Source: Rhynochetos jubatus (lineage: Eukaryota > Chordata > Aves > Eurypygiformes > Rhynochetidae). Taken from it: a stretch of 64,000 bases of DNA. The position numbers and the translations under genes are program-made. The stretch lies in assembly GCA_027574665.1 (NCBI GenBank), contig CM050657.1:30379408-30443407 (forward strand). The letters are read 5' to 3'. A model generated the notes under the pieces. It was not told the origin of the DNA, made no database searches, and saw only the letters and a program-made list of their open reading frames with translations. The first letter of the stretch is position 1, and each line of letters starts with the position of its first letter. This document shows positions 44,001 through 57,300 of this stretch, in pieces.

Positions 44001-47000
44001 TGTGGACGTCGTTACGTCTCTCGTAGAAAACAAGCAGGAGCTAAATCTTTTGGACAGTGCTAACAGATCACCACTGATGAAGGTACGTGGAATGTGTTAC
44101 GCGCTTGTAAGTGGGGCTTATCGACAGTGCATTAAGCGAGAGGTGTCTGGCAGGATGCTTCACGCAGACCTGTGCAGAAACGTGCATGTTGTAATTAGTG
44201 TGGAATAGGCGTATGTTAGCCCATCTTTGAAGAGGCTCTTATTTTCCATCACTGGGAAGCTGGGGGAATTTTGAGTGTGAAATGTAAATGTTGGAGGTTT
44301 TTCCTGGTGTGTGTGTGTTGTTCCCAGGCAGTACAGTGCCAGCAAGAAGAATGCGTGGCTGTTCTGCTACAGCGCGGTGCCGACGTGAACCTGGCAGACG
44401 CTGACGGCAACACTGCCCTTCACCTTGCAGTCCTATCTCCCAATACTTCTGTAGCAGTCCTTTTACTTGAGCATAATGCCAGTATTGATGCCCAGAATAA
44501 GGTAAACTTTTATGTTTTTTAAAGATGTTCTTTCAAAAAGTTGCATGACTATTTCTCTTGAAGGTTTTTCTTTTACTTTGAATTTTAACTTGATTTATTT
44601 ATCGGTCCTTGCAGGAGGGATTTACCCCGCTTATGCTTGCTGTCTCTCTACATCGTGTAGAGATGGTGGAGTTTCTCCTTAAAGAAGGAGCTGACGTGCA
44701 TACTCGAGATCAGTGTGAAAGGTGAGGGCTTTGTCAAAACTCTGCGTGGGTGTCTCTAGTATTCTTTAGGTTGAGTTGTTGAGAGGCATGGGAATGAGCT
44801 CTGAAATAAAACCAGGGAGCCCCACGGAAGCAGCTATTTCTGTGTTAACTTGTGAAAGCAGGTCTGCCCTTGGCTGCGGTCGTACCTCAGTGGAGGCTTT
44901 TCTCATTGAGGATTGCAAGAAGGCATTGTCTGCGATCACCCTTCTGGCAGGAAACGTGCCACTACCTCAGCAGCATTTCCTCCAGTAGAAAAGCCCCTCC
45001 TGCATAGCAGCATAGTCTGTGAGGAAGTGTTGTCAATGTGGAAGCTCTGTTTGAAGACTGAACTTTTAGTTGTACTGACTCTCCCATTTTATTGTTGCTC
45101 TTAATACTTAATGAAAACTGATTTTTCTTTAGTTCATTTTCAACTAATGGAGAAAATACTCTTTTTGAAACTGAATATGGATAAAAATAATTACAGTATA
45201 TGTGTAAAATGATCTATTGCCATATTTTGGATGTTTCAGGACCCCACTGATGACAGCTGCTTCTGGTGGGGAGCGTCATTTGATAGAAGTTCTTCTTCAG
45301 TATGGCGCTGATGTTTCCCATAAAGATACCAATGGACAGACAGCTGCGGATTATGCTGTTACTCATGGACATTCTAGGTAAATTTTTAAGTTTATCATTA
45401 GAATAAGTTTTCAGTGGGGCTTTTGAACATTTTTGGTAAAGCACAAAGGTTTAGTGGTGTGCGAGTCCCGTCTTGAAGCTGTGCTCCGCGCTTCTGCTAC
45501 GTATCATTCCCGTGCGTAATGTTAATTTGGAAGTTGAGGAAAATTTAGACCCAGAAATCTCTGTTAGATTTCAAGTTTCGTGGCTAAGCTGACATCTGCC
45601 CCGTATAAACTCTACAAAGTGTTTGTGGCATGAAGTTACCCGAAGGTGGAACACGGCAAACTGAAATGCATGTGAACACTCTCCCTGGACCAGCACCGTT
45701 GTCCTTACTGATTTCCACTACCCTGACAAGAACTACTCTTCTGCATAGCTTTGTAGCTGTGGGTGTTCCTTCTCTAAGGTGGTTATGTGTGCTTCAAAGG
45801 TAGGCTGACAAAAATGTACCAAGCGGGAGTTAATAACTTTATAGGTGTGAATATGCATCTACAGAATACTGTGTAGTGAATATGGACGTGTGTTAGAGTC
45901 CTGCAAGAAGTGCTGTATTAGCGTATATGAATTTATGTGGCGAGGAAGATGTGGAGGATGGATACTAAGTGGCTGTTAACCATTCTGTTAAATGGTATAT
46001 GCGAGTGCATGGCTATTTTTTGCTAAATATATTTTCTCTCTCTAGTCTTAGCGAACAACTGACAGACCACGGAGACTGGGAGAACACAGGAGCAGCTTCT
46101 GCAGGTGGCGCACAAGGCATCACAGCCCTTAGCCCTCCTTGCCAGGCAGGAGATGCTGGCTTGATGTGGGGTGCACCTGCTGTGGACAGAGGAGGTAGGA
46201 TCCTTAACCATGGGGTTGCTGATAAGGAGGGTCACTCTGGCCTCTTTTTTAGGTGGTTTGTGTTGTTAGAGCTCATCGTGTTCACCATTGGCTTTAGCCG
46301 GAGGCATCAGATGGAGTTTTGTGAATGTGCTTCTTTGTCGCTACTTGGAGGTGCTGCTTGTCAGGCTGTGAAGGTAGTTGTGACTTGTGTGCTACACATC
46401 TGCTTCCAGGGTTGTGGCCTGCTGGCTGTCCGTTTGCCCACCTGTGTAGGTTTTCCTATGGGAGAGAGAAGGGGCACAGGGAAGGAACTAGTCCAGAGTG
46501 GTTTTGGTTTTTAGGTGTGTGCTTTTCCCTATAGATGGCCATTCAGATTGCGAAAATCCAATTGCAGAAGCAGTCGGTTCTTCCTGAGTGCTTGTTCATC
46601 TCTCTCTAGTTGGAAAGCAGCAGGTGAGTTAGCAGGAAGACCCGGCTTGTTGATTTCCACTGAGTGTGTGTGTCTTTGTTTTAATATTAGTAGCTCACCT
46701 GCACTAAGCTCCTTTTAGTGAGTCATCTTATTTCTCAGCATCCGTGACTGTGGAGGTGCTGTAGAGACGTATTCAGGAAGAATGGTCTTGGAAAAGTAAC
46801 ATTTTTAGCAACAACCGTGCAGTGTCTGTGTCTACTGTACCTTCTTGGACGTAGTTTTGATTTACAGTAAAAGAATGCTTTGCTTCCACTTTGGTTAATT
46901 TCATGAAATAAATTTTTAAAAAACCATTTTAACTGGTGGCCCAGAAAAACAGTGACATTTCCTTGTGATCAAAATACTAACTCTTCAGTGAGTCTGTAAA

Positions 47001-48266
47001 GTCCAATCTATGCTTAGGAATTCACATAGCCCTAGAGGAATCTTAGAAAATTAGTATGTTAATATCAATGAAGTTGTCTTGTGCTTTACATCTCGGGCCC
47101 TACGGTGGGAGTTTCTATGATTACTGGTATTTTAAGGGTGTTATATCAGAACTGATATAACAATCTGTTTCCTAGTAGGGCTTGTTTTTCTTCTGAGTGG
47201 TAGGAATCCTTTTCTTCTTGTGCTCAGCCTCTTACAAGATGCCCTCAGCATGCCAGCCAGAGAGATGAGTAGCATGCAGGGAACACTCATTGCATGAGTC
47301 TGGCAGTCTCTGGCTTGTGCCCAGAAAGCACAGGTCCTGCATCCTGGGAGTGCCTTTGATATGCTGCTATAACAGGCTTTGAAGCCTCCATCAGAGGAGA
47401 ATCTGGGGTGAAATTGAGAGACCAGAGAAGCACCCACTTTGGAATTATTTTCTTTGCTCTTCTGTACTATTTTTCTGGCATCTTCAAAGCTGTCCTTATT
47501 CCTCTTGCTGCTTTTGCACTTTATGAACATTCTTCAAAATAGGCTTCTCTAATGAGCAAGTCAGCATGTTTAAGAAGTTGGCACATGCTTATTTGAATGG
47601 TTACTTTCTGTCAGAAGATGAACGTTCCTATTAGTCACAGACGGGTTTCCAGAAACCTCCACATGAGTGGCTTCCAGCCGTAGCATATTGAATGACAGAC
47701 TTTAAATCTAAAAGGTTGGAACTGCTTTGGCAAAAAATTGTCATTGTGCAATTTTTCTAAAGGCAAGGGGATTCTGATTCCTAGTGTGGTTGCAGTGGCA
47801 GCTTTTTTTAGCTACTGCACTACATATTAGTGTGTTTTTCCTTCGTTGTTACCCTGAGTTCCTGCAGAAACTGTTGGGTGTTCACAGCAGAGCTCTCGGT
47901 AAAGAAGTGAGTGCTTCAGTGTGATGTACATCTGCTGAGGTGAGGAGAAGTTGTCCTCTATCACCTTTTAAGAAAACTGAGAAACAGAGAAGAGATGAGA
48001 AACCATCTTGAGGTCTTTATTGACTCTTTTAAGCGTATGTTTTTGTGGGAGTCCTTTTGCCACATCCATTCCATGGAATATAATCAGGATTGCCTTCTGC
48101 TCCGAGACAAATGTTATGGCCTTGTCACAAAGAAATTTGGTGTTGGGTAGCTGCAGTAACAGAACCACACCATTTGCTGACTTAAGAAAAACTACTAAGT
48201 AGATGGGTAGAGCAGGTGGATAGTAACTGATATTCTAAAACCTCTGTTCCACAACAGACAGACATG

Positions 48267-48319
<53 letters not shown>

Positions 48320-51300
48320 ACATGACAAATGCCAGTCAACGTACTCGTTTTCATCCAGTTGTGGCCTCCCCTGCAGGACTGGAGGAACAGGGTATTAATT
48401 CTGCCTGCTTGTCACGTCTGCGCTTGGGCTGGTGGCAGGGCTTCTGTATGCGAACGGTCCGGCGTGGTCAGATCAGTGTAAGCAGGACTCTCATCTTCCA
48501 GCTGATGTAGGAGGGACCTCTGTTTGCGTCAGGCACCGACTGACAACCTTTAAGGCCAGCTGGTTTAAGGCCAGAAGTTTCTGGATTGCTTTTTAGTGAG
48601 GGATAACAAACATGCTGAATCGAACTTGATACGAGTGAGTGTAAATAACATAATGGCTAGAAGTTGTATGGTGGTGCAGCCAAGATACACTATCCAAAAA
48701 TTCTGAAGGACATCTTCAAAGTTTAGTTGTTGGCATGGTAGGTTCTGCCACTGCTGTAGCTGTGTTGATGTGCTGCTTATGTTTTCCCAATTTCTGGGAC
48801 TTCAAATGTATTCTGATGTCATTGTTTCGTCTGTCCTTTCCGTGCCTTTTCCTAAATGGATCTAGGAATGCCAGAGTCTCCTAACCAGACATCAAGAACA
48901 GGAAAATCAAGGAAAGGTATTCTGTAGAGTAGCATTTCAAATATGAAACGTGTTGTGTGAGGTACAAATACTAACACATCTGTGGTCTTTTCTGTCCTGG
49001 AGGATCCTATTTTGATGGGTTTGGTGTTACAGATTAGATTTAAGAGCAGGCTTTTGGCGCTTTTTGTGTGCTTGCATGTTTTGCATGAGCCCATTATTAT
49101 TGGATTGTGTGTGTTTGCTTTGTGTCATTCGTGACAGTAAATAGCTTCTTTTAAAGATACGTGCTTCTGTTGCTCCAAACTGGAAATGGACTTCAACTAA
49201 AGTGGAAACAAGCAATCCCCAGAGGCTGCTCTTGTAGATCGCATTTCTGTGGTAAGGCATCAAGGTCTGTCTGAAAGCTAGCTCATGAACTTCCTCTATT
49301 GCCTTCTAAAGGGCAACGTGGCCTGGTTTTCGTTATTGCTTAAAGTTACTATACATTGAAAGCAAAAGTTCAGATAACTGACTTAGCTGGTGTGATTAAT
49401 TATACCTGTACTCATTGAAAATATAACTGAAGTCACCTGTCAAGAGTTTGTAACTGAGTGCTGCACCCCATCCACCCAGGTCTGAGAGGCAGGTTTTCAT
49501 TCAGCCTGGGAGGTCGGCAGGTAGATTAGCCTGTGGGTACTGCGTGAGTACCCACTGGAAGTTTCAGCCTCTAGGTTTTGTCTGCATGACGCACCTCCAC
49601 GGAACATGTGTGCTCTGTTTCATTGAGAGCCCTGTTCAGGTTGGGAGATGTACTCATCACAGTTCCCACGTAAACCGTGCCTTTAGGACAGACGAAACTT
49701 CCATGCTCGTTTGTGGTTTACTGGTAGTAGAAGAGATGTCTTCAGGCATGGTATGCTTTTGTTTTCTCTTCCCTTTAATGATTTAGTCCAAGACCTCGAT
49801 TTGGTTGTCATCACGTGACTTTATGGAAGGTCACCTATCTTCTGTTCATAAGCAACTTCATTTTGTTATGATAGATACCAAGAATTAGTTTTCAAGACCT
49901 TTAGGAGCATTGAAATAGCTACTATGTGGTGGCTATTTGGGTGTTTTTCCCTTCTGTCTTGGAAATTGAAGAGGCCTTTTATTTAATCTGAGTTGATAGT
50001 TGAGAGGCTTTAGCACTCTTCAGGCTGGATTGCTAGAGTTCAGGTTTCGTTAGTACCTCAGTGATGTGCTAGAGTGCACTCTCATCACGTTTGCACGTGC
50101 CCCCAGAGTGGGGGGACCAGTCGATATGCTTCAGGGCCGTGCTGCCATTCAGAAGGACCTTGACAAGCTGGGCAAATGGACTCTCAGGTCTGTCTTGAAA
50201 TTCAGCGAGGGCAAATGCCAAGTCTTGCACATGAAAAGGAACAAGCCCTTTCTGCAAAACCTGCTGGGACTGCCCGGCTTGGGAGCTGTTCTGCTGAGAA
50301 GGCGCAGGGAGTCTTGGCAGAGAGTGGGCTGAGCATGAGGCAGCATGCTGCCCTGGCAGCTGGTCAGATCAACAGTGTCCTGGGCGGTATGAAGAGCAGC
50401 ATAGCCAAGAGATTGAGGAAAGTGATTGTTCACCCCTCCTTGGCCCTCACTGGATTGTGCCCAGCTTCCTGGGTGTAATTATGAGCCCCCAGTGCAAGAG
50501 AGATTGGTCTTTCAGCAGTGAGCACGTTCAGTTGAGGGCCTTCAAACTCATCAGGGCAGGAGTGCCTGCCCTTTGAGGAGAGGCTGAGGAAACTGGACTT
50601 GTTCAGCTTAGAGAAGAGGTGGCTTTGAAGGGGACCTAGCAGCAGCTTCCAGTACGTATGAGGAGAAAACAAAGTCAGGTGCTTCCCAGTGGTGCCTGAC
50701 AGGAGGCAGAGATAGAAGAGGCATAAATGCAAACGAGAGCTTTTAACTGGATGTGAGAAGCTTTGACATGACAAGGACAGTAAAACCGAGAGGTTGTAGA
50801 GTCTTCTTTCTTGGAGGTGGTCAAGACTGGACACATAAAGCCCTAAGCAGCCTTATCTGACCTCTCATCTGAGCCACTTTGAGGAGGCGGTTGGCTAAGA
50901 GACTTCCTGAGATCCTTCTGACTTGATTTATCCTATGATCCTCTGTGCGATTTCCCTTCATGACACTGATGAAAGCTGGAGTGCAGTGTGGAATACCCTG
51001 GTTATGCCCCTTTTGTCTGTTGAACACCCTTTTTGGCACATAGAGAACTGCTGGTGATTCTTTTACCTGAGGATAAAGTTTAGATCTTGATTGTGGTTTT
51101 TGGTTTTCTTTACCATTCCAGAATAATCTGTAACTGGGTGGAACAGCAGAGTGTAGTATATAGCATAACGTTACATAACGTGGTAAAATCTCTGCGTGTG
51201 ATGTGTGCTCGGGTGTAAGATGAGTACTTTGGAGGTTCCCTTACTGACCGTCTTGCTAAACCACTGCCATTCCGTTAACTGTTTACTACCATAGCACACT

Positions 51301-54300
51301 CATGCTGTCCTATGTTCTTTTAGTGCAGAGAAGTTTCTTAAACTTCTGGGTATAAGAGTTCAAAGGAAATATAACTGGTCTGGTTTGGGTTTTTTTTTGT
51401 TTTTGTTTTTTTTTTACTTCCATATGGCTTGAAAAAGCAGTTGTTTTGGAAACACATTCATTCATGCCATCTTGTGTTGAATTGACTCCCCCAAGTTTGA
51501 TTCTGTTATGACCTGTAGAGTTATGTACATGTACCGCTTCGTTTTTGCGTGCCATATCTAATGTCAACGTGTCGATTCCTGTTTGAACAGCAACTGATGA
51601 CTTTTCCCAAGGAGACTCAATAAGGTGAGACTTACTGTGTTCAAATATCTAAGGCTCCCTTGAGGAGTAATTTGAGACACAGTACTCATTTTGCTTTGTT
51701 TTTTAAGAAGCTCTGAGAAAGAGGGGAGTGATGACGCTTGGCACACTTCTGAGGAAGAAGAACTTGATTTCCACCCCAAGGTATGGTGCCCTTACAGGAA
51801 AAACGTCCTGTAAAAATAAGTGGTTTGAAGGCAAGTTTTCTCTGGGTTTGAAAGAAACTGCAGTTCCAGCAAATCTTGGTTTGTCCTTAGAAGCAGTCTC
51901 TGGCCTGCCAGCCTTTCTCCTGCTGTGAGTTTTCCCTGAAAGGCCTGTAGCTGTGGCAGAGCACGCAGGAGGTTTGTGGTTTGGGGCCAAAGGGCAAGAG
52001 GTGACAAAATAAACAGCCGCATTGCTTTATTTCTTCTTGCTCGTTTGAGTCAGATTTGCAGGCCTTAGAAGTTTTTAAGTTGCTGTTACAACCTCTTCTG
52101 GTCTTCACCACACTCTGTGATTGTTTCCCATGAATTTGGTGATAGACTCCTAACTGATAAAGGGCATTTATGTTTCAAGATCTACTGAAATCCTTCATCA
52201 CCTACTTCTCCTTTCCTCCTCCTCAGGCTCCTCGAGGGCACTCAAAGGAGGAGTTACTCCAATGGGCCATCTTTATTCTTCTATGAGCTGGCATTCTGGG
52301 CTTGCGTGTAATTTCATGCTGTGTGTTTTCCCTGTGTTTTTGGAATGCTTGGGCAGTATTCTTTCTTGTCAGCTACAAGCTCTCGCCCCTACCGTGTTTA
52401 CTGGTGTTCTGAAGGGTTATCAGCTTCTTCAGTGTTGCCTGGAGCATCTGTGCGGAGTGTTTGTGTAGTTAGAACTACGGGGCGGGGTGGGGGGGGAGCC
52501 ATCACCTGAGCACTGTCAGGAGGACATCCTGGTTATGTTTACTGCTCAAGATTTGAGGTGAATAAAGAATTGGTTGTTATTACTGTTTCAAAAAATGCTT
52601 TTGCTTAAATAAATCTTTATTTGCAGGAGCCGCAGAAGCCAAATCTGGTACTGTTAATGAAGGCTTTCCAGCAATTCAGGAAAAACAGTAAGCTCTTCGG
52701 AAAAGATTGCATGATGTACTGATATATAAAAGTAGACTTGCTAAGTATTTTGTAATAATTGGGCTTTGCTATAGCAGATGAGAAAAGTAGCCTTTTGAAA
52801 ACACAGCGCTTAGTCGTTTCAGACAAAAATAAGTCCTATTGTTAGAATGAAGATCTTAATTCCCTCCTAAGCCTTTGTCCCTGGTCAGGTCCTTCCTCCG
52901 TCCTGCCCATCCCCTACCTGGCTCCTTTTCCAGACATTCCCAGCTGACTCTTGTGCATTAATCTAGTAAGGTGCCTATCGCTCCTTACGTAACTCCTTTT
53001 GTTCACATGCGTTTTTCCTTTTCTTGTGCTTGAAGATGATCGTAATGGTTCTGGAACTGAAAGCCCTAAGTCACCAAAGAAAAGTGTCAAAAAAAGACCC
53101 CCGACCCATGGAAACCTGAACAAAAGAGAATGTGGGGAATTGTTGCATCACGATACCTCAGATGCAAGCAACCTGGAGGAAGATGCTGAAAATGACAATG
53201 GAGACGACGATGAAGATTATGAGGGGGAAGAGGAGGAGGAGGAGGATCTTACACAAGATGAAAAGGAGAAGGAAGGTCTGGAAGATGACAAAACTCAGTC
53301 TAATGACATACTGGAGGAGGAGCAGGATGGGAAAACAAAACGGAAAGGGGAAATTAATCAGAAGCTGGAGTATTTTGGTAATGCTGAGTGTGAAGGGGAA
53401 GCTCAGTGTGGAACTGGAGATGTCTCTGGTGATGATCGTAAAATAGAGGAAGAACTTGCTGAAAAGGCGGAAGAACCTGTTGATACTCCTGTGTCTTTTA
53501 TAGGCGGGTGTTCCGAAAGGTTGCCAGAAAATATAAGTGCCGTGTCTCCAAAGATAATGAATAATGAGGTATCTTGCAAGTCAGTGCCAAAACAAGCTGT
53601 CTTTCAAAATGTAAATAATTTGCAAGATACACGGGAAAGCTGTAACAGGAAAAGTGTGACTTGGGAGAGGTTTCCCAGAAATGCTGACTCCTGTTTTGCA
53701 GACTGTGAATTGACAGACTGGAATGAAGAGGTACCTCAGCCTGTCCCAGATAGTTGTCTTCAGGAGAAAGAGTCAAGCTTTGGTGATAGCTTTGGAAGTG
53801 GCAGTAATTCTTGGTCAGCAGGAAAAAACCCAAAACGTAAAAGTCAAGGGCCAAACTCTCTCGTTCTTGAACATGTGGATAAGGAAGATACTGAAGAAGA
53901 GCAGTATCAAGTAGTAGATGATAAAGTCTGTGAAGTACTGAAACCAGAGAGTGAAAACTTGTGCTTAAGTGGACCTGAAGAAAGTCTAAGAGCAGCATTT
54001 TGCTCAAGGAGCCAAGTAAGTATATGGGGATGATTCAATCACAAGGGTGTTTTCTAAGGTTAATGTAGGTAAGAAACAAATGGTAAACTGGGTTTCTGTT
54101 AATACTTACTCTTCACATATATCCGTCTTTTGATCCTCCTTTTTTGATACTAGAAAATGCCTTATTCCTAGCCAAAGCAGTTTCTTAGAGTATTATCAGG
54201 CAGTATTTTCAGTAGGTTTTTTTCTGTTGGTTACAGTGGTTTTGTAGGAGAAAGAATAGGCAGCAGCCTTTTTCTGGAATCAATTAAGTTTTTCTCAGTT

Positions 54301-57300
54301 GTAGGTACAGATTTATCTGTGAAGATTTACTGCCATTTAGTAAAATTCATGGTGTGATGGCTGAAGGTAAGGAAACAAAAAAGTTCGAGTAAGACTGAGA
54401 GCAGGAAGCTAGTGGTTGTCCTGGGAGCAAACTGGGGGGTAAAGAAAGATTGTGTTCCGGTAGGATGTAGCTTAAATGAAGCTAGAGTTAGACTGACGTG
54501 AGTGAGCACTTCTCAGGGGCTTTGCAGCACCAGGGGTGTGACTGTCAGTGTTAGACATAGCTGTCTCCTCATAGAGATTTCCATGGAAGAACTGAAAGCC
54601 TTGTGAAAACCAAGTTTCCCTTTTGTCTTACGCAAGAAGCGTATTTTTCTAGTTATTGATGGGTGGCGAAGATGGTATTTGTTCTGTTCTTTCCAACTGT
54701 TTTGGTCCATCTCTTGTAGGAAAAATCACCTGAACGAGAAGAAGAGGAGCCAAAGCGAGAGAAGGAAGACACTGTTGAAGAGCTGCAAACTGCAGTTGTT
54801 GAGGGTGTGAAAAATTGTGTTTGTAAAGATAGCCATCACGTCCACAATGCTGGTGAGAGAAATGAGTTAGTAAATACTGATCCCAATTCTTTCTCTATAG
54901 CTATTAAAGCACAGTAAAGGAACTCAAATAGTGATTGACTTCTGAGAGAGCTGGTTTTTCCCTTGCCTGTGAGTCCTAGTGAGCGTTGGCAGTGGAGGAA
55001 AGCAGCGTTTGTGTCTTTTCATTCATTCTTAAAGAACCGAAATTGTAGTGTTGGATTCCAAATGATGCTGTATGATGTGAAGTGGTATTCTTGCTTTTGT
55101 TGCTGTGTTGTTCTTGAAGTGGTGTAAACAAAATACACAGATGAAAAAGCGAAAGAAGACTAGACTGTGTTGGGTGTAACAGTAGTATTCTGCTTTCTGG
55201 CCTGTACGTGGCTGAAGCCTGGGAAAGGTTTGAATGAAGCTGAGAGAAAGCTGTTCCAGCACCTCACCTTGTCCGCTTTTAAAATGTAGAGGGTCTCTCA
55301 GTGCCACACTTATGTGTGCTTGAATGCATTACTAGCTCAGAGTTGAGCAGAGGTCTCGGAGCAGGAGGAGGAGGCACCATTTGCATTGTCTGTCTCCAGA
55401 GAGTAGCTTGGTGTGGTAGGTGTTACCAGAGCATGTGTAGCTGCTGATCAAATGCTGCGCAGGGGGCCTGGCAGAACCTGCTGTATTCAAGTGTTGCACA
55501 TGCTCTTCTGTCTCTGCACTGTACCCTAAGCGTGCCCTGGCCATAGCGTGAGTAGTCAGAGCCCAGGCTGGAACCCTCTTGTGAGGTGGGTCACCTGGCT
55601 GCTCTCCGGTTCCTTCCTCCTTCTTTGTGTGCATGTCTCCACACAAGTGAATGCTGACTCAGTTGTATCTGACAGAGAAATGAGGAGAGTCTGATCTGCC
55701 CAGGGAAGGCTGAGACTGAGCCTTCCATTGCACTGGTAGAGAAGAGATTTGGGTGTTAACCTCCTGAGATAGAAATGGCTTTTGTGTGTTTGGGGTGAGT
55801 GTTTGAGCTGTGAGCCTCCGTTTTTAAATGGCAATGTCTGTTAAGGAGGATCGTTCCTGGTAGTACTGCAACAAGAGCATTGCTACCTGGTGATTTGTGT
55901 GATGTTAGTGTGAGGCTGTTTTGGATAGTGTTACTACAGTACCTCCTGTACAGTGGAAAGTGGTCATAGATGCCACATTCTGGAGCTGTAGACTGGAGAC
56001 CAGGTGGCCTAAACTGTATATCGCGTGACTGCAGCATGCTGGAGTCCCATCCTGAATGTTAGGCAAACATGTGTTGGGTGTTGCTTGTAGCTGTGGCTGC
56101 TGTCGTGCATCGCCATCTTCCGCTGGCAAGGAGGCAAGAGGAGGTGGTGGTGTCGAGGAGATACCACGATGTGACACTGGGCGTGAAGATACCCTGGAAT
56201 AACGCTCACTTCTTAGTTTGTCCTCGGCAGTAGAACCACTGCGCGTGTTTGGATGCAGGGCTTGACTGATGGGGAGCAGCAGAGCGAAATACAAACGCTC
56301 GGTGTCTCCCTTCTTACCTCAGTTGTAGGTGCCCCGCCAGCAGAGGGAGCAGAGGAAGAGGAAGATACTGAATCTCCTTGGGATTCTGAGGTACTTTCTG
56401 TGAAGGACATGGAGGTTTCCACCAGAGACGTGGGGAGGAGTAAGATCCAGAAGCCCCTGAGAGCTTGCTTTTGACTTGGGCCCTACCACTGATGAGGCTT
56501 ATTTTGTCTTTTCCTGCTTCTGCCATATGTTTGTAACTGGGGACCCTTGAAATACTTGTGCTGTGGGCCAGCTGTTCAGTTCAGAGGGGGACGAAGTTGG
56601 GTCGAGCTAAGGACATGGGTCTCACAGCAACTGGCCTTTGACGTTGGTTTCTAGTTTAGTGTTGAAGCAGTGAAGTTTCTTGCTGCTTAAAATGCTCAAA
56701 GCTTTTCTCAGGGGCTGGCAGGATTGCTGCTTTTTCACCGTAGAGCTCTGTTCTGCTGACCTGGTCAGCGGTTGCCCTGAGGGTCTACGACCTAGATGGT
56801 TAGCTGCTTCTGAACAGATCCTCTCTACCTTCTGTAGGTGTACTTCAGCCTTTTGGAGAGTCATGTTCAGCAGAGGTGCTGGCCATACATGCTGGCCGTG
56901 TTTGTCCTTGTAGTCCGCTGTCTGTGGTAATGGGCTAGAAGAAAATGAGTAGGGTCTGCAGCTAACCCCCTTTGACTTTTCTTGTGAGGAAGAGTAGACT
57001 CTTCCCCATCCCATTCTTAAAAATACACATCTAAAATATTTTTGTTTGGTTTTGATAGCCTTATCAAAAGAAGACTAGCTTTGCCTTGCTACTCTGTTCA
57101 GTCCAAATTGCCCTTGTGACTGGGAGTAGCGATGTGTTCACTCACTGCAGGACACAGGCCTAGGGAACATAAGTACAAAGCTGAACGTCAGGTACAAGCT
57201 CAGTGCAGGTGTTGGATCGCCACAGACCTGCAGTTACTGGTTCACAGCCCGCATCTTGAGGTACCGTGTTAATTCTCTCCTGTGGCTGTCCAGGTGGTCA

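Noticed and set aside
53498-54007. Minus-strand frame opposite copy B exon 11
   Set aside because: Shadow of the acidic plus-strand exon, which has splice sites, phase and family agreement.
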